Assembly: GCA_015075445.1 (NCBI GenBank)
Contig: JABTUJ010000027.1
Coordinates: 1 to 64,000, forward strand
DNA: 64,000 nucleotides
Direction: 5' to 3'
Origin: Verrucomicrobiales bacterium
GTDB taxonomy: Bacteria > Verrucomicrobiota > Verrucomicrobiia > Limisphaerales > J093
The translations under genes were made by a program, and so were the position numbers. How positions within the stretch are numbered: position 1 is the first letter of the stretch; each line of letters begins with the position of its first letter. Under the pieces are notes generated by a model that saw only the letters and a list, made by a program, of their open reading frames with translations, ran no database searches and was not told the origin of the DNA. Positions 33,501 to 41,363 of the stretch are shown here, piece after piece.

Positions 33501-35293
33501 CGTCCGGCCCCAGCACCGCCCAGGACATCGCCTCGACGGGCCGCTTCATTGTCGGCTTCGCGCCGACGGTTGAGGAAGGACGCGATGGAACTCGTCCCCT
33601 GCAGTGGTCGGGTGCGGACACCTCCTGGACCGTCACCGACCTGGGCGGGTTCGAGCCCTTGGAACCCGGCTACGCTTACTCGGTCAACAACCGTGGCCTG
33701 ACCGTGGGCAAGACACGCGTCACCCTGGCGGGTAACCCGGCCTGGCGCGCCTTCCGGACGGAAGGGGTGCTCACTCCCGCCACCCGCGGGGCAAGCGAAC
33801 TGCGCCTGCCGCAGCCGTCCAATGGTGTCTCGCTCACTGACAACACGGCGCAAGGCACCGATGAGACTGGGCATGCGGTCGGGGCGACGGATGCCATGGC
33901 CTACCGGCTCGGCAACTGGCAGCGGGAAACCCGGGCCGTTCTGTGGTGGGCCGGCGAGAGCCGGCCCACGGTCCTGGGGACGATCATGCCGGAGAGCTGG
34001 AACTGGAGCAATTCGCCCGGCCAGAGCGAGGCGCTGGCCGCAAGCACGGCCGGCATGCGAACCACGATCGTGGGCACGGGCTGGACCACGCCCACCGGTT
34101 ATCCACGCGCCTGGATGCTCACCGCCGATTCGGGCATCATTCGCATCTACAGTGCCATGATCAACCTCAACGACCCGCACCAGTGCTGGCTTCCGTACGA
34201 CTGGATCCTGGTCACCGCCGAAGACGTCAACGAGCAGGGTTGGATCGTGGGGACCGCCCTCGCCGCCGGTACGCCGCGCGGTTACGTCCTGATGCCTCAG
34301 CCCACCGTGCCCGCCAACACCGCCCGCGGAGAACCTCCCGGTATCGTCTCGCTCGCCCCGCTGCCTGAACTTCCTCCGCCGCCGGAGCCGCCGCCGCGGC
34401 AGGTGACTCTTGCCGCGGTCCCGACCACGCGCCCGTGTGCGCCGGTGCCCGAGCGCATTCTCGTGTCGTGGCTTGTCGACCCCAGCGGAACTTGCGAGGT
34501 GACGGAGGATTGGAAGCGACCCGTGGACGTGGACCAGGATGGCGTGCCCGACTTCAGCCACGAACGCCTCCGCACCGAAAACCACTGGCGGGCCCTGCAG
34601 GGCCAGGGAGTCGCCTTCTACCATCAGGACGACGAGATCGAGGCGCTTTACCCCGAGGCGCATGTGGAGGTCTATGTGCGGGTGTGGAGTCAGGACGACG
34701 CCCTGCTGCAGGACTGCAAGCTCTCGCCTGGTCAGACCATAGAACCGACGCCGCCGCTGGCTCCGCGCCCTTACTGGACCTGGAACCTCCCGGAACCGGT
34801 TCGCCCGGCGTTCGCGGCGGAAGGCGTGGGCATCGTGAGTCGCACCACGCAGGAATGGTGTGGACCCTTGACGTGTTGGGGCGGGGAGATCACCGGCTTC
34901 CTCAAGCCCGCGGGTTTCGCCCAGCCCCAGGAAGGTCTCTTTGGCATCCGGTTGCGGCGTCCGGACGGCTGGCACCTCGGCTGGCTGCGTCTCCGCTGGA
35001 CGTGGGCACTGGAGGACGATCCGCCTTGGGGCCGGCTCGAACTGCTGGAATCGGCCGTTCATCCCGAGCCTGAGAAGGCCGTCCAGGCCGGCCAGCCGCC
35101 CCGGCCCGAACTGAGTGCGCGGCTGGAGGGCGGGCAGGTCCTGGTGAGCTGGGGGGCGGGGTGGTCGGGCTTCGTGCTCGAACGCAGTCGCCACTTGCGG
35201 CCCGCCGCATGGGAAACCGTCGGCGGGGTCAACGACAACCGCGTGCGTTTGCCCGCCACGGACGCCCCCGCCTATTTCCGGCTCCGCCAATAG
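30527..35293 (+). CDS. giant exported protein: beta-helix, HAF-type repeats and C-terminal module
   Basis: A 1,588-residue protein starting MPLWWVAGALALFVLCAATG (signal peptide). Residues ~30-460 form a parallel beta-helix (LVLDANWPAW, WIIEDCEVSDFHVV, NIDLTNNIVLDVQLLANVGV). A central part follows with Ig-like and calcium-like segments. Residues ~1010-1255 carry repeats such as WTVTDLGGFEPLEPGYAYSV and NNRGLTVGKTRV, AWRAFRTEG and NEQGWIVGTALAAGTPRGYV, the HAF extracellular repeat pattern. A Pro-rich hinge (LPPPPEPPPRQ) leads to a C-terminal domain ending WSGFVLERSRHLRPAAWETV...YFRLRQ, a module shared with the phosphatase fusion at 44.5-48.9 kb. Its TAG lies inside an 80-bp repeat. Probably a cell-surface or secreted polysaccharide-binding protein; no catalytic site seen. 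Confidence 0.75.
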   Translation: MPLWWVAGALALFVLCAATGAEYWLAPPGTPPNGSTPTVNSWAQPLPWSTAEVQALIRDNPKAPQDPEVVLHLRTAGLTNVYAIERFALAAADYSSRRLALRAADPPERPVLRYEVPGPGAGLFRGPTWESTLLDFSLELDSFEAHDLVLDANWPAWAATNTCASPAYTLGFTLKALIVRANTGWIQNVHIRHCGANGVAPLPRFRSTQRECFPLWVDIPTFRYGAAAQPAWIIEDCEVSDFHVVRGGYGSAIVVATPNPPGLSGPGWFYTNRVAVVRRCQVRGAGNDIAFATASSAAISFHDNVVVGTALGMNNDTARDGAPLRNIDLTNNIVLDVQLLANVGVPARGAGLGGTYLFTNITVAANAVRLRAVPWRQESSSFEWRFTGAGGYTNWLPVSDPSLPVGRVTPGYAAGMLVGGADQIRFVNNRFTTWPLDQFYEPDPTNTALAIWRPLFRPSHHPVTGQNCYHGPNFQTGTNWLSSASLDFQEPVPLPAVPTAAVSALAAPPTAAPDFIPYGRVMRVRALVDGTGQLRGVEEVQMARPEVLEDGRVRVRGRCVNHPSVLQGGSSSPVVGGAPRLRLRVATLAGASSELGPETVAGEEAIFTYMPLEPDGWEGLTLLLAPAGTDGPLPPVEALEAADIAWTAGEVLRGTTVRFERTADVADDRRRYPGLLRISRTGPTADALPVVLQAVTSGVTRPALPPPALDYDYDLYTNHWAAPEAWYELSPTSDGQWTLVIPPGQSEVTVRVKPTAGSANQDWVEHEAAYFRLVPRGYAVAPPARWVTRGPGGEAAVALWDGPTYRLYRFTDEMLVVCDDGLDAGSSPDSDGTVSIRTRTGTRLSLSAGEAVAPPLEVRWSMTDVDLTPPVTRLPETIQRRISPADAERCRLLPVADAAYALNAATAPAGLRFGGFSRYETASETPGPQPVFDRGGVWPWPELGPMIPFGEPGVDSVVYGVDERGGLAGVLGRQAGYQTPAGEWVALPTANASGPSTAQDIASTGRFIVGFAPTVEEGRDGTRPLQWSGADTSWTVTDLGGFEPLEPGYAYSVNNRGLTVGKTRVTLAGNPAWRAFRTEGVLTPATRGASELRLPQPSNGVSLTDNTAQGTDETGHAVGATDAMAYRLGNWQRETRAVLWWAGESRPTVLGTIMPESWNWSNSPGQSEALAASTAGMRTTIVGTGWTTPTGYPRAWMLTADSGIIRIYSAMINLNDPHQCWLPYDWILVTAEDVNEQGWIVGTALAAGTPRGYVLMPQPTVPANTARGEPPGIVSLAPLPELPPPPEPPPRQVTLAAVPTTRPCAPVPERILVSWLVDPSGTCEVTEDWKRPVDVDQDGVPDFSHERLRTENHWRALQGQGVAFYHQDDEIEALYPEAHVEVYVRVWSQDDALLQDCKLSPGQTIEPTPPLAPRPYWTWNLPEPVRPAFAAEGVGIVSRTTQEWCGPLTCWGGEITGFLKPAGFAQPQEGLFGIRLRRPDGWHLGWLRLRWTWALEDDPPWGRLELLESAVHPEPEKAVQAGQPPRPELSARLEGGQVLVSWGAGWSGFVLERSRHLRPAAWETVGGVNDNRVRLPATDAPAYFRLRQ

Positions 35294-35486
35294 CCGGAGG
35301 TCGGAGCGGCGCGGAGACCTCCGGTGGCCGCGTGGTGTGGCAGGTCCCAACCCGGAGGGTTGCCGGATGGTAGCCGGAGGTCGGAGCGGCGCGGAGACCT
35401 CCGGTGCGCGCGCGGTGTGGCAGGTCCCAACCCGGAGGGTTGCCGGATGGTAGCCGGAGGTCGGCGCAGCGCGGAGACCTCCGGAC
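35293..35486. repeat. 80-bp tandem repeat, 2.4 copies, with two hairpins per unit
   Basis: Copies start at 35293, 35373 and 35453 (the last is cut after 34 bp). Each has CCGGAGGTC / GACCTCCGG as one inverted repeat and CAACCC-GGA-GGGTTG as another. The first copy begins at the last base of the giant gene's stop codon. The remaining ~165 bp to 35653 contain nothing recognisable beyond a GC-rich run. Confidence 0.9.
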
Positions 35487-35653
35487 CCCCGCGAACGCGG
35501 CCCCCCCGCGGGCATTCCCCGCGGGCACCCCGGCAGGGGTGCGAGAGGGGCGCAAAACTCCGCGAAAAAGCGTTGCCTCACCGGGGGCGGCTGGGGCAGC
35601 GTCTCGACCGGCATAATCGGAAGCGAAACCATTCATCGATACAAGATCGCATC

Positions 35654-36091
35654 ATGAGCACGAAATACGTTCCCTTGATCAGTTCCGGCGTGGCGGGTCC
35701 CCTCGGCGTGCTGCATCTCCCGCGGCTCTGGCTCAAGAGCTCCCTCGAGGCGGCCGGCAAGCTTGCCGACGGTTATCCTGGCTGCGGGCACGGCTACGAT
35801 CAGATGGTGATCGACGGGTTGGGGCTCCAACGCGAGGCGGTACTTGAGTTCATTCGTTCCCGGCGCCCGACCTATCCCCAGTTCGAGGCGTGGATCCGTC
35901 AACAGCCCGGCGTCAAGCTCGACGCCGCCTCGGTGAGCGCGCTGAACGCCGCGATCACCGGCTACAACCACGACGACGCCACCCGCAAGGGCATCCTCGA
36001 CGCCAGCGGCCTCGCGGACGGACCTCGCGATGCCATCAACCTGAACAACCTCGACGACTGGAAGGAATTCCACGACGCGGTTCTCAAGTAA
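35654..36091 (+). CDS. DUF5069 domain protein
   Basis: A 145-residue cytoplasmic protein whose sequence matches the DUF5069 pattern: YVPLISSGVAGPLGVLHLPR, LWLKSSLEAAGKLADGYPGC, GHGYDQMVIDGLGL, and RRPTYPQFEAWIRQQPGVKL, with the late ITGYNHDDATRKGILD. No signal peptide or membrane segment. The domain is common in Verrucomicrobiota and has no assigned function. It is a single gene flanked by repeats on both sides. Confidence 0.85.
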   Translation: MSTKYVPLISSGVAGPLGVLHLPRLWLKSSLEAAGKLADGYPGCGHGYDQMVIDGLGLQREAVLEFIRSRRPTYPQFEAWIRQQPGVKLDAASVSALNAAITGYNHDDATRKGILDASGLADGPRDAINLNNLDDWKEFHDAVLK

Positions 36092-36119
36092 CCGGCCCGC
36101 CACGCCCCCTCCCACACCC

Positions 36120-36285
36120 GTAGGAGCCGACGTCAGGAGGCTCTGCCAGGCGGCCGGAGGCGCGGCCTTGCGTGAGTCTCGTGACCTCGACTCCTACGGT
36201 CATTGTGCCGGAGGCGCGGCCTTGCGTGAGTCTCGTCACCTCGACTCCTACCGGAGGGTGTGAGTCTCGTCACCTCGACTCCTAC
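36120..36285. repeat. REPIN-variant cluster with 54-bp tandem duplication
   Basis: One direct unit (GTAGGAGCCGACGTCAGG..., 36120-36141) is followed by three units of an inverted variant, GAGTCTCGTSACCTCGACTC plus CTAC, at 36174, 36228 and 36262. Two of these sit in a 54-bp tandem duplication (36154-36207 and from 36208). The motif ends (GTAGGA / TCCTAC) match the family elsewhere, but the middle has diverged. It fills the gap between convergent genes. Confidence 0.8.
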
Positions 36286-36287
36286 GG

Positions 36288-37049
36288 TCACTGCGCGGTC
36301 CAACCGCCGTCGACGAGGACGTCGGTGCCGGTGATCCAGCCGGCATCGGCCGAACACAGATAGACTGCGAGCCGCGCAATCTCGGTTTCCGTGCCCCAAC
36401 GGCCCAGCGGAATCCGCGAGGTGAATTGCTCGTGCAAGGCCGGGTTGGCGAGGATCGGCTGGTTCATCTCGGTGGCCACGGGTCCGGGACTGATGCCGTT
36501 CACGGTGATCCCGGACGGCGCCAGCTCAAGGGCCAGTGCCTTGGTGAAGCCCAACAACCCGGCCTTGCTCGCCGCGTAAGCCGAGCGCCCCGCCAGCGCG
36601 ACATGACTCATGATCGAGGTCAGGTTGAGAATACGGCCGTACCCCGCCCCCTGCATCAGGGGAATCAGAGCGCGGCACAGGAGAAAGGCGCCGGTCAGGC
36701 TGGTGTCCAAGACCTGGCGCCACTCGGCCAGCGTGAATTCAGTGATCGGCTTGCGCACGTTGGTTCCCGCGTTGTTCACGAGGATGTGCACGCGGCCGAA
36801 GCGTTCCCGGATTCGGTTGTGCACCTCTGCCACCTGGTCTTCAGCGGTCACATCGCAGACGAGGCATTCGGCCGACACGCCCATCGCGCGGGCTTCATCG
36901 ACCACGGACTCGAGGCGCACACGGTCCCGGGCCAGCAAGACCATGGCAGCTCCCTGTTCGCCCAGCGCCAGCGCAATGGCGCGTCCCAGACCGCGGCTGG
37001 CGCCGGTGATCACTGCGACCCGATCCTGGAGAGGTTTGTCGATTGGCAT
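36288..37049 (-). CDS. short-chain dehydrogenase/reductase
   Basis: A 253-residue classical SDR. VAVITGASRGLGRAIALALG holds the TGxxxGxG cofactor loop (residues ~13-32), LVNNAGTNVRKPITEF the NNAG motif, ILNLTSIMSHVALAGRSAYA...ASKAG the catalytic Ser and YxxxK, and VNGISPGPVATEMNQ the PG motif. Arg at the end of strand 2 (LLARDRVRLE) suggests NADP(H). Overall pattern is close to gluconate 5-dehydrogenase/3-oxoacyl reductase-like enzymes, but substrate cannot be assigned. A single gene; the stop lies three bases from a repeat cluster. Confidence 0.9.
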   Translation of the reverse strand: MPIDKPLQDRVAVITGASRGLGRAIALALGEQGAAMVLLARDRVRLESVVDEARAMGVSAECLVCDVTAEDQVAEVHNRIRERFGRVHILVNNAGTNVRKPITEFTLAEWRQVLDTSLTGAFLLCRALIPLMQGAGYGRILNLTSIMSHVALAGRSAYAASKAGLLGFTKALALELAPSGITVNGISPGPVATEMNQPILANPALHEQFTSRIPLGRWGTETEIARLAVYLCSADAGWITGTDVLVDGGWTAQ

Positions 37050-37093
37050 GCGCGAAGCCTAGCGCAAGGCACGCCGCTTCGGGAAGAACGGGA

Positions 37094-37182
37094 GCGCTCG
37101 CACGCCACACGCTGGCGCGAGCCCCCGGACCGCGGCCAGGCGCGAAGCGTTTGGAGTGCGGCGTCTTCCAGCACCGCTTTTC
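37094..37182 (+). repeat. dispersed ~90-bp element, copy 2
   Basis: Same block order as 8054-8143: GCGCTCGCACGCCACAC, GGCGCGAAGCGTTTGGAGTG, then GCGG ... CCGC with TTTT. The terminal hairpin is weaker here (4 bp plus an alternative GTGC/GCAC pairing). Like copy 1 it lies between divergent genes. Confidence 0.75.
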
Positions 37183-37315
37183 GTTCGCCCCCCTCGCCCC
37201 TTACGCAAAGCGGCGGTCAACCGCACGCACTCTCCAGACGCTCCGCGAGGTCCGACGACTTGCGAAGCCTTTCGCGAAGCTTCTCGGTTGCCCAGCGTGT
37301 GCGTAGGCTCTCGCC

Positions 37316-40300
37316 ATGCGCTCCTTCGTCCGGACGGTTCACTCCTGGGGCATGCTCCTCACCGCCGCGTTGGCCGCTGCGAACTTGCAGGGCGGGGTTG
37401 GCGAGGTCCCGTACCGGGCGGCGGTATGGCAAGCCGACGTCCCCGGGGGCAACGCGCAACTGGTCGGGCTCGTCACCGAACAGGTGCGGGCGGCGGGCTA
37501 CACGGTCGAACAGCTCAGCAGTACGGCGCTCACCAACACGACGGTCCTCGACGCGGATCGCTTCGACCTCCTCGCCATCCCCAACGCGCGGATCCTGCCG
37601 GTCGAGGCCGTCGCGACCATCGAAGGCTACCTTCGCCAGGGCGGTGATCTGCTGGCGCTGGGATTGCCGGGCTGGGCGGAACCGCGCTTTCGACTCGGAG
37701 ACCAGTGGCTGTCGCGTGAGACCTACGAGGCCACCCTGACCGAGCGGCTTCCAGCGACCCCCTGGTTCGACCTCTCGCAGGTTGACCTCCGGCAGTGGCG
37801 GCGGCGCACGAACGCCCCGCAGTCACCCGCCCATCGCGAGATCGTCACCGACACCGGGGACGCCGCGCTCCATGTCACCGTGGCGGACTTGACCAGTTGG
37901 GATCTCGTCGAGCCGGCGGCGCTGCCCGTGCCCTTTCCGGCTGGGCACACCCTCACGTGCTTCCGTGCCCGGGGCGGTCCGCGCACCCACCAACTCGCCG
38001 TCGAGTGGATCGAAACCGACGGCTCACGCTGGATTGCCACCGTCAATCTCAGCACAAACTGGCAGTCGTACGCGCTGACGCCCGAGGCGTTCAAGGCCTG
38101 GGAACCGCGCGCCGGGCGGGGTGGGGCAGGGGACCGGTTGAACGTTCGCGCCGTGGCACGATTCACGGTGGGGTTGGCGCTGTCGCATAACGCGATTGAA
38201 CCCGGCCCGCACGAGTACTGGCTGGCGGGGCTGGGGACCGCTCCCAACCCGTTCGGCGACGCGGCGCCACCGCTCGAGCCAGACCTCCCGCGACTCGAGT
38301 CCTTCGCGCCGGATTACATGGGCTACCCGGTGACCGGACCCGCCACGCTGAGGCCGGCCGGGTTCGTCGCGCCCTTCACGCACTTCACCGGCCTCGCCAT
38401 CGATGAGCCGGCTTGGGTGGCCCTGCATCCTCGTCCCCGCGGTGTTGGGTTTGACCAGGGCCGCGCCTTTCGCTGGATGCCGATGATCGAGGCTTGGGCG
38501 GGCGAGGACTCGACCGAGCTGCGGGGGGCGGTGGGGACCCTGCTGGTGCACTGGCGGCCGCCATTCCACGGCGGCATCTGGGCTTTGCTGACGCCCGTGG
38601 AACCTGCCTTCTATGACTCGGTCCACGTTCGCTCGTGGGTTTCCCAACTCCTGGCTCGCCTGAAGCGCGGGGTGTTCCTGGTGGAAGGAGGAGCGGACCA
38701 GTTCGCGTGCTTCGCGCTTACGAACCCCGTGGGCTACCCGCCGCTCGAGCACCGCCTCGGGGCGACCGTCGTGAACTTCGGGAAGCAGCCGACGCCCGAA
38801 CTCATCCTGACACTCCAAGCGGAGAGTTACGCCGCCAACCACGGGGGCACGGCGGTTCCCCGGCGTTGGACGTTCTCGCTGCCGGCCGGAGCCGCGGTGA
38901 CGAAGGAATGGCGGGCCCGCGTGCACTACCCCGGCGAAGTGATCCACAAAGCCTGCGCGATCCTCCGGGAAGGTCGTGACGTCCTCGACACCCTGGGTCA
39001 CGACATCCTGCTGATCCAGCCCAAGGCGGAGCCGCGCTTCATCGAAGCCCGCGACGGCGGCTTCTGGCTCGATGGCCAGCCCTGGAAGGCGCATGGGGTC
39101 AACTACCTGCCCTCCTCGGGCATCGGCGTGGCCGGGGACACCTTCGAGCATTGGCTGGATCGGGGCGCGTACGATCCGGAGATCATCCAGCGGGACCTGG
39201 AACGGATCCGGGCGATGGGCCTGAACGCGGTCAGCGCGTTCGTCTACCACCGCTCGCTGGCCAGGGGGCACCTGCTCGACTTCGTCGGCCGCTGCGAGGC
39301 GCTCGGACTCAAGGTCAATCTCTCCCTGCGGCCGGGCACGCCCATGGACTTCCGCTGGGCGGAGGTGAAGGAGATCATCGAACGCTGTCGCCTGGCCGGC
39401 AACGACACGGTGTTCGCCTATGACCTGGCCTGGGAACCAAGTCACTACGACGAAGCCTATCAGCGGAAGCACTACACCCGACCGTGGAACGACTGGGTGC
39501 ACGCGCGGTACGGATCGATCGAGGCGGCCGCGCAAGCGTGGGACGAAGCGCGAAGGGCGAAGGACGAAGGGCGAAGTTCGAAGGACGAAGGAGGAGGGGC
39601 GGGGTCCGAGGCGCTGTTGACGCCGCCGGTGGAGTCTCTGACCCGCGACGGGCCGTGGCGGAGGCTCGTGGCGGACTATCGCCTCTTCCTCGACGAGTTG
39701 CTGGCCGCGAAGTACGCCGAGGCGCGGCGTCTGGTGAAGTCGATTGACCCACATCACCCGGTCAGCTTCCGGATGCAATACGCGGGCGATCCGACCTTCA
39801 ACCAGCCGCAGCTCCTGCCCTACGACCTCTATGGATTGCGCGACGCCGTGGACATCTGGGAACCGGAGGCCTACGGGCGGATCGGGGCCTGGGCCCAGGT
39901 TCGCCCCGGCCACTTCACGGCCGCCTACGCCCGCCTCTGCGATCCGGCCAAGCCCGTGCTGTGGGCCGAGATGGGTTTCGATGCCTGGGACAAGCCGCGG
40001 CGCCAGCCCAGCCCCCAGAAGCTCGAGTTCACCGCGCGTTACTATGCCGATTTCTACCGGATGCTCGTCGAGTCGGGTGCCGACGGCATCTTCTTCTGGT
40101 GGTATCCCGGCGGGTACCGGCTCAACGAGCAGAGCGACTATGGCATCCTCAACCCGGATGGGACCGATCGCCCGGTCACCCGGGTCATTCGCGAATGGGG
40201 ACCGAAGTTCCTGGTCGCGCCCAAGCCCCCGCCGCCGACGGTGTGGATCGAAGTGGATCGGGATCGCGATGCGCGCGGTTTACCGGGGCTGTATGAAGCC

Positions 40301-40420
40301 GTGAAGGACGCGTACTGGCAGGCGGTGGAGCAGGGCAGGGGAGTGGGGCTGAAATGGGGGCGGGTACCGGGTGGGGGCACTCGGGTGCCAGTCGATCGAG
40401 GCGATCTTCCCTCGGAGTGA
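37316..40420 (+). CDS. exported glycoside hydrolase-like protein (GH5/GH42-type TIM barrel)
   Basis: A 1,034-residue protein with a signal peptide (GMLLTAALAAANLQGG). An N-terminal amidotransferase-like domain (YRAAVWQADVPGGNAQLVGL, LLAIPNARILPVEAVATIEG) and beta-sandwich regions precede a catalytic barrel from about residue 580: GGFWLDGQPWKAHGVNYLPS, IRAMGLNAVSAFVYHRSLAR, a putative acid/base Glu in FAYDLAWEPSHYDE (about 706) and a nucleophile candidate in PVLWAEMGFDAWD (about 883), then GADGIFFWWYPGGYR. This is a clan GH-A arrangement. A heptanucleotide repeat is embedded in the barrel region and encodes ARRAKDEGRSSKDEGG. The substrate is likely a plant or algal polysaccharide, by inference only. 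Confidence 0.75.
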   Translation: MRSFVRTVHSWGMLLTAALAAANLQGGVGEVPYRAAVWQADVPGGNAQLVGLVTEQVRAAGYTVEQLSSTALTNTTVLDADRFDLLAIPNARILPVEAVATIEGYLRQGGDLLALGLPGWAEPRFRLGDQWLSRETYEATLTERLPATPWFDLSQVDLRQWRRRTNAPQSPAHREIVTDTGDAALHVTVADLTSWDLVEPAALPVPFPAGHTLTCFRARGGPRTHQLAVEWIETDGSRWIATVNLSTNWQSYALTPEAFKAWEPRAGRGGAGDRLNVRAVARFTVGLALSHNAIEPGPHEYWLAGLGTAPNPFGDAAPPLEPDLPRLESFAPDYMGYPVTGPATLRPAGFVAPFTHFTGLAIDEPAWVALHPRPRGVGFDQGRAFRWMPMIEAWAGEDSTELRGAVGTLLVHWRPPFHGGIWALLTPVEPAFYDSVHVRSWVSQLLARLKRGVFLVEGGADQFACFALTNPVGYPPLEHRLGATVVNFGKQPTPELILTLQAESYAANHGGTAVPRRWTFSLPAGAAVTKEWRARVHYPGEVIHKACAILREGRDVLDTLGHDILLIQPKAEPRFIEARDGGFWLDGQPWKAHGVNYLPSSGIGVAGDTFEHWLDRGAYDPEIIQRDLERIRAMGLNAVSAFVYHRSLARGHLLDFVGRCEALGLKVNLSLRPGTPMDFRWAEVKEIIERCRLAGNDTVFAYDLAWEPSHYDEAYQRKHYTRPWNDWVHARYGSIEAAAQAWDEARRAKDEGRSSKDEGGGAGSEALLTPPVESLTRDGPWRRLVADYRLFLDELLAAKYAEARRLVKSIDPHHPVSFRMQYAGDPTFNQPQLLPYDLYGLRDAVDIWEPEAYGRIGAWAQVRPGHFTAAYARLCDPAKPVLWAEMGFDAWDKPRRQPSPQKLEFTARYYADFYRMLVESGADGIFFWWYPGGYRLNEQSDYGILNPDGTDRPVTRVIREWGPKFLVAPKPPPPTVWIEVDRDRDARGLPGLYEAVKDAYWQAVEQGRGVGLKWGRVPGGGTRVPVDRGDLPSE
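39544..39592 (+). repeat. heptanucleotide repeat inside the glycoside hydrolase gene
   Basis: Seven contiguous 7-mers of the form CGAAGNN (GCG, GGG, GGA, GGG, GTT, GGA, GGA endings), the same family as at 23.1-23.6 kb, here within a coding region. The gene stays open through it. Confidence 0.85.
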
Positions 40421-40530
40421 CATCCGCTCCGGGAGGGTCCGGCCAGACCGCCAGCCGTCGCGCTCGTCACGGAATGTTCACGCGCCTGTCGGCGCCGTGT
40501 CACGGCCCTCCTCCATACTGCCGCTCGTCT

Positions 40531-40821
40531 ATGCAGGCGATGTCCCGATCCAAACGTGGGGCCGCGTCCCGGCGGTCCGATGGTCCGCACACGGTGGACG
40601 CGGAACCTCTGCTGCAGGAACTGCGTAAGCTCTGCCGGGAACGACGGCTCGGGCTGCTGAACCGCGAGGAGTTCGAATCCGGACTGGAGGAACTGGCTTG
40701 GCGCGTTGCCCCCGGCTGCCAGATCGAGGAACGGCCCTCGGGTTCCCGGATTCTCCATTTCGTGGTCCGGGACGATCTGACCCGAAGACCGGTGCGGCGC
40801 CTCGCGGTGCTCGCGGGTTGA
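40531..40821 (+). CDS. small hypothetical protein
   Basis: A 96-residue protein. The sequence EPLLQELRKLCRERRLGLLN and REEFESGLEELAWRVAPGCQ has regular amphipathic helices, followed by a short beta segment (SRILHFVVRDDLTRRPVRRL). The N-terminal ~25 residues are basic. It has no membrane segment and no family I recognise. ATG codons at 40531 and 40540 are both possible. Helix regularity and plausible composition favour a real gene over chance, but support is modest. Confidence 0.4.
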   Translation: MQAMSRSKRGAASRRSDGPHTVDAEPLLQELRKLCRERRLGLLNREEFESGLEELAWRVAPGCQIEERPSGSRILHFVVRDDLTRRPVRRLAVLAG

Positions 40822-41363
40822 GTCCTCGGGCCGCTTTCTCCGCAAGCGTAACGCAACGCGCACACGGCAAAGGGGTCAGTCCCGGCTATTGGAGAGTCCC
40901 TGGTTGATACCGCCCGCTCGCCCGGGCAAGCAGTCCCCTCACGGCCCGCGAGAGTCGAATATCCCCGCGCGATCTGCCACGCGTCATGAATCGGGGGGGG
41001 GGGCCGCCGTGAACCCATCTTCATGGAGCGGTTACCCAGCGTACTTGCAGGCGCCGTCGAAGCGACCAGGGTGGGCTGCGGGTGGATCGGTTGCAGGGCG
41101 AGTGCAGGACCCACTGGGATGACGTGGCGGGACGGCGCGCCTTTGCGGCGGCGCCGTTGGAGCGAAGCGGACCGGAAGCAAACGCGCCAGACGGAGGCGA
41201 CGAAGGTGCCAATCGCGGTGCGACGGCGGCGACGGGGCAGTTGGGACACGGTGCGCCGGACAGCGGAGGCGGTTCGGGATTCCGCGTGGGAGGAATGGGC
41301 CGAACGTGACGGCGACTGGGGGGTGAGGCGCGGCGCGGTAGGTGGCGGTGGCGCCAGGGATGC
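40822..41363. other. 542-bp region without a recognisable gene
   Basis: Long GC-driven frames exist on both strands but show only Arg/Pro/Gly-rich shadow sequence. A run of 11 or more G lies near 40993. No promoter or terminator of note was seen. Confidence 0.5.

Noticed and set aside
30479..35632. Very long minus-strand open frame (over 1,700 codons) opposite the giant beta-helix gene
   Set aside because: It is Arg/Gly/His-rich, has no recognisable domain, and mirrors the codon pattern of the plus-strand gene, which has a signal peptide and clear repeats. Such shadows are expected at this G+C.
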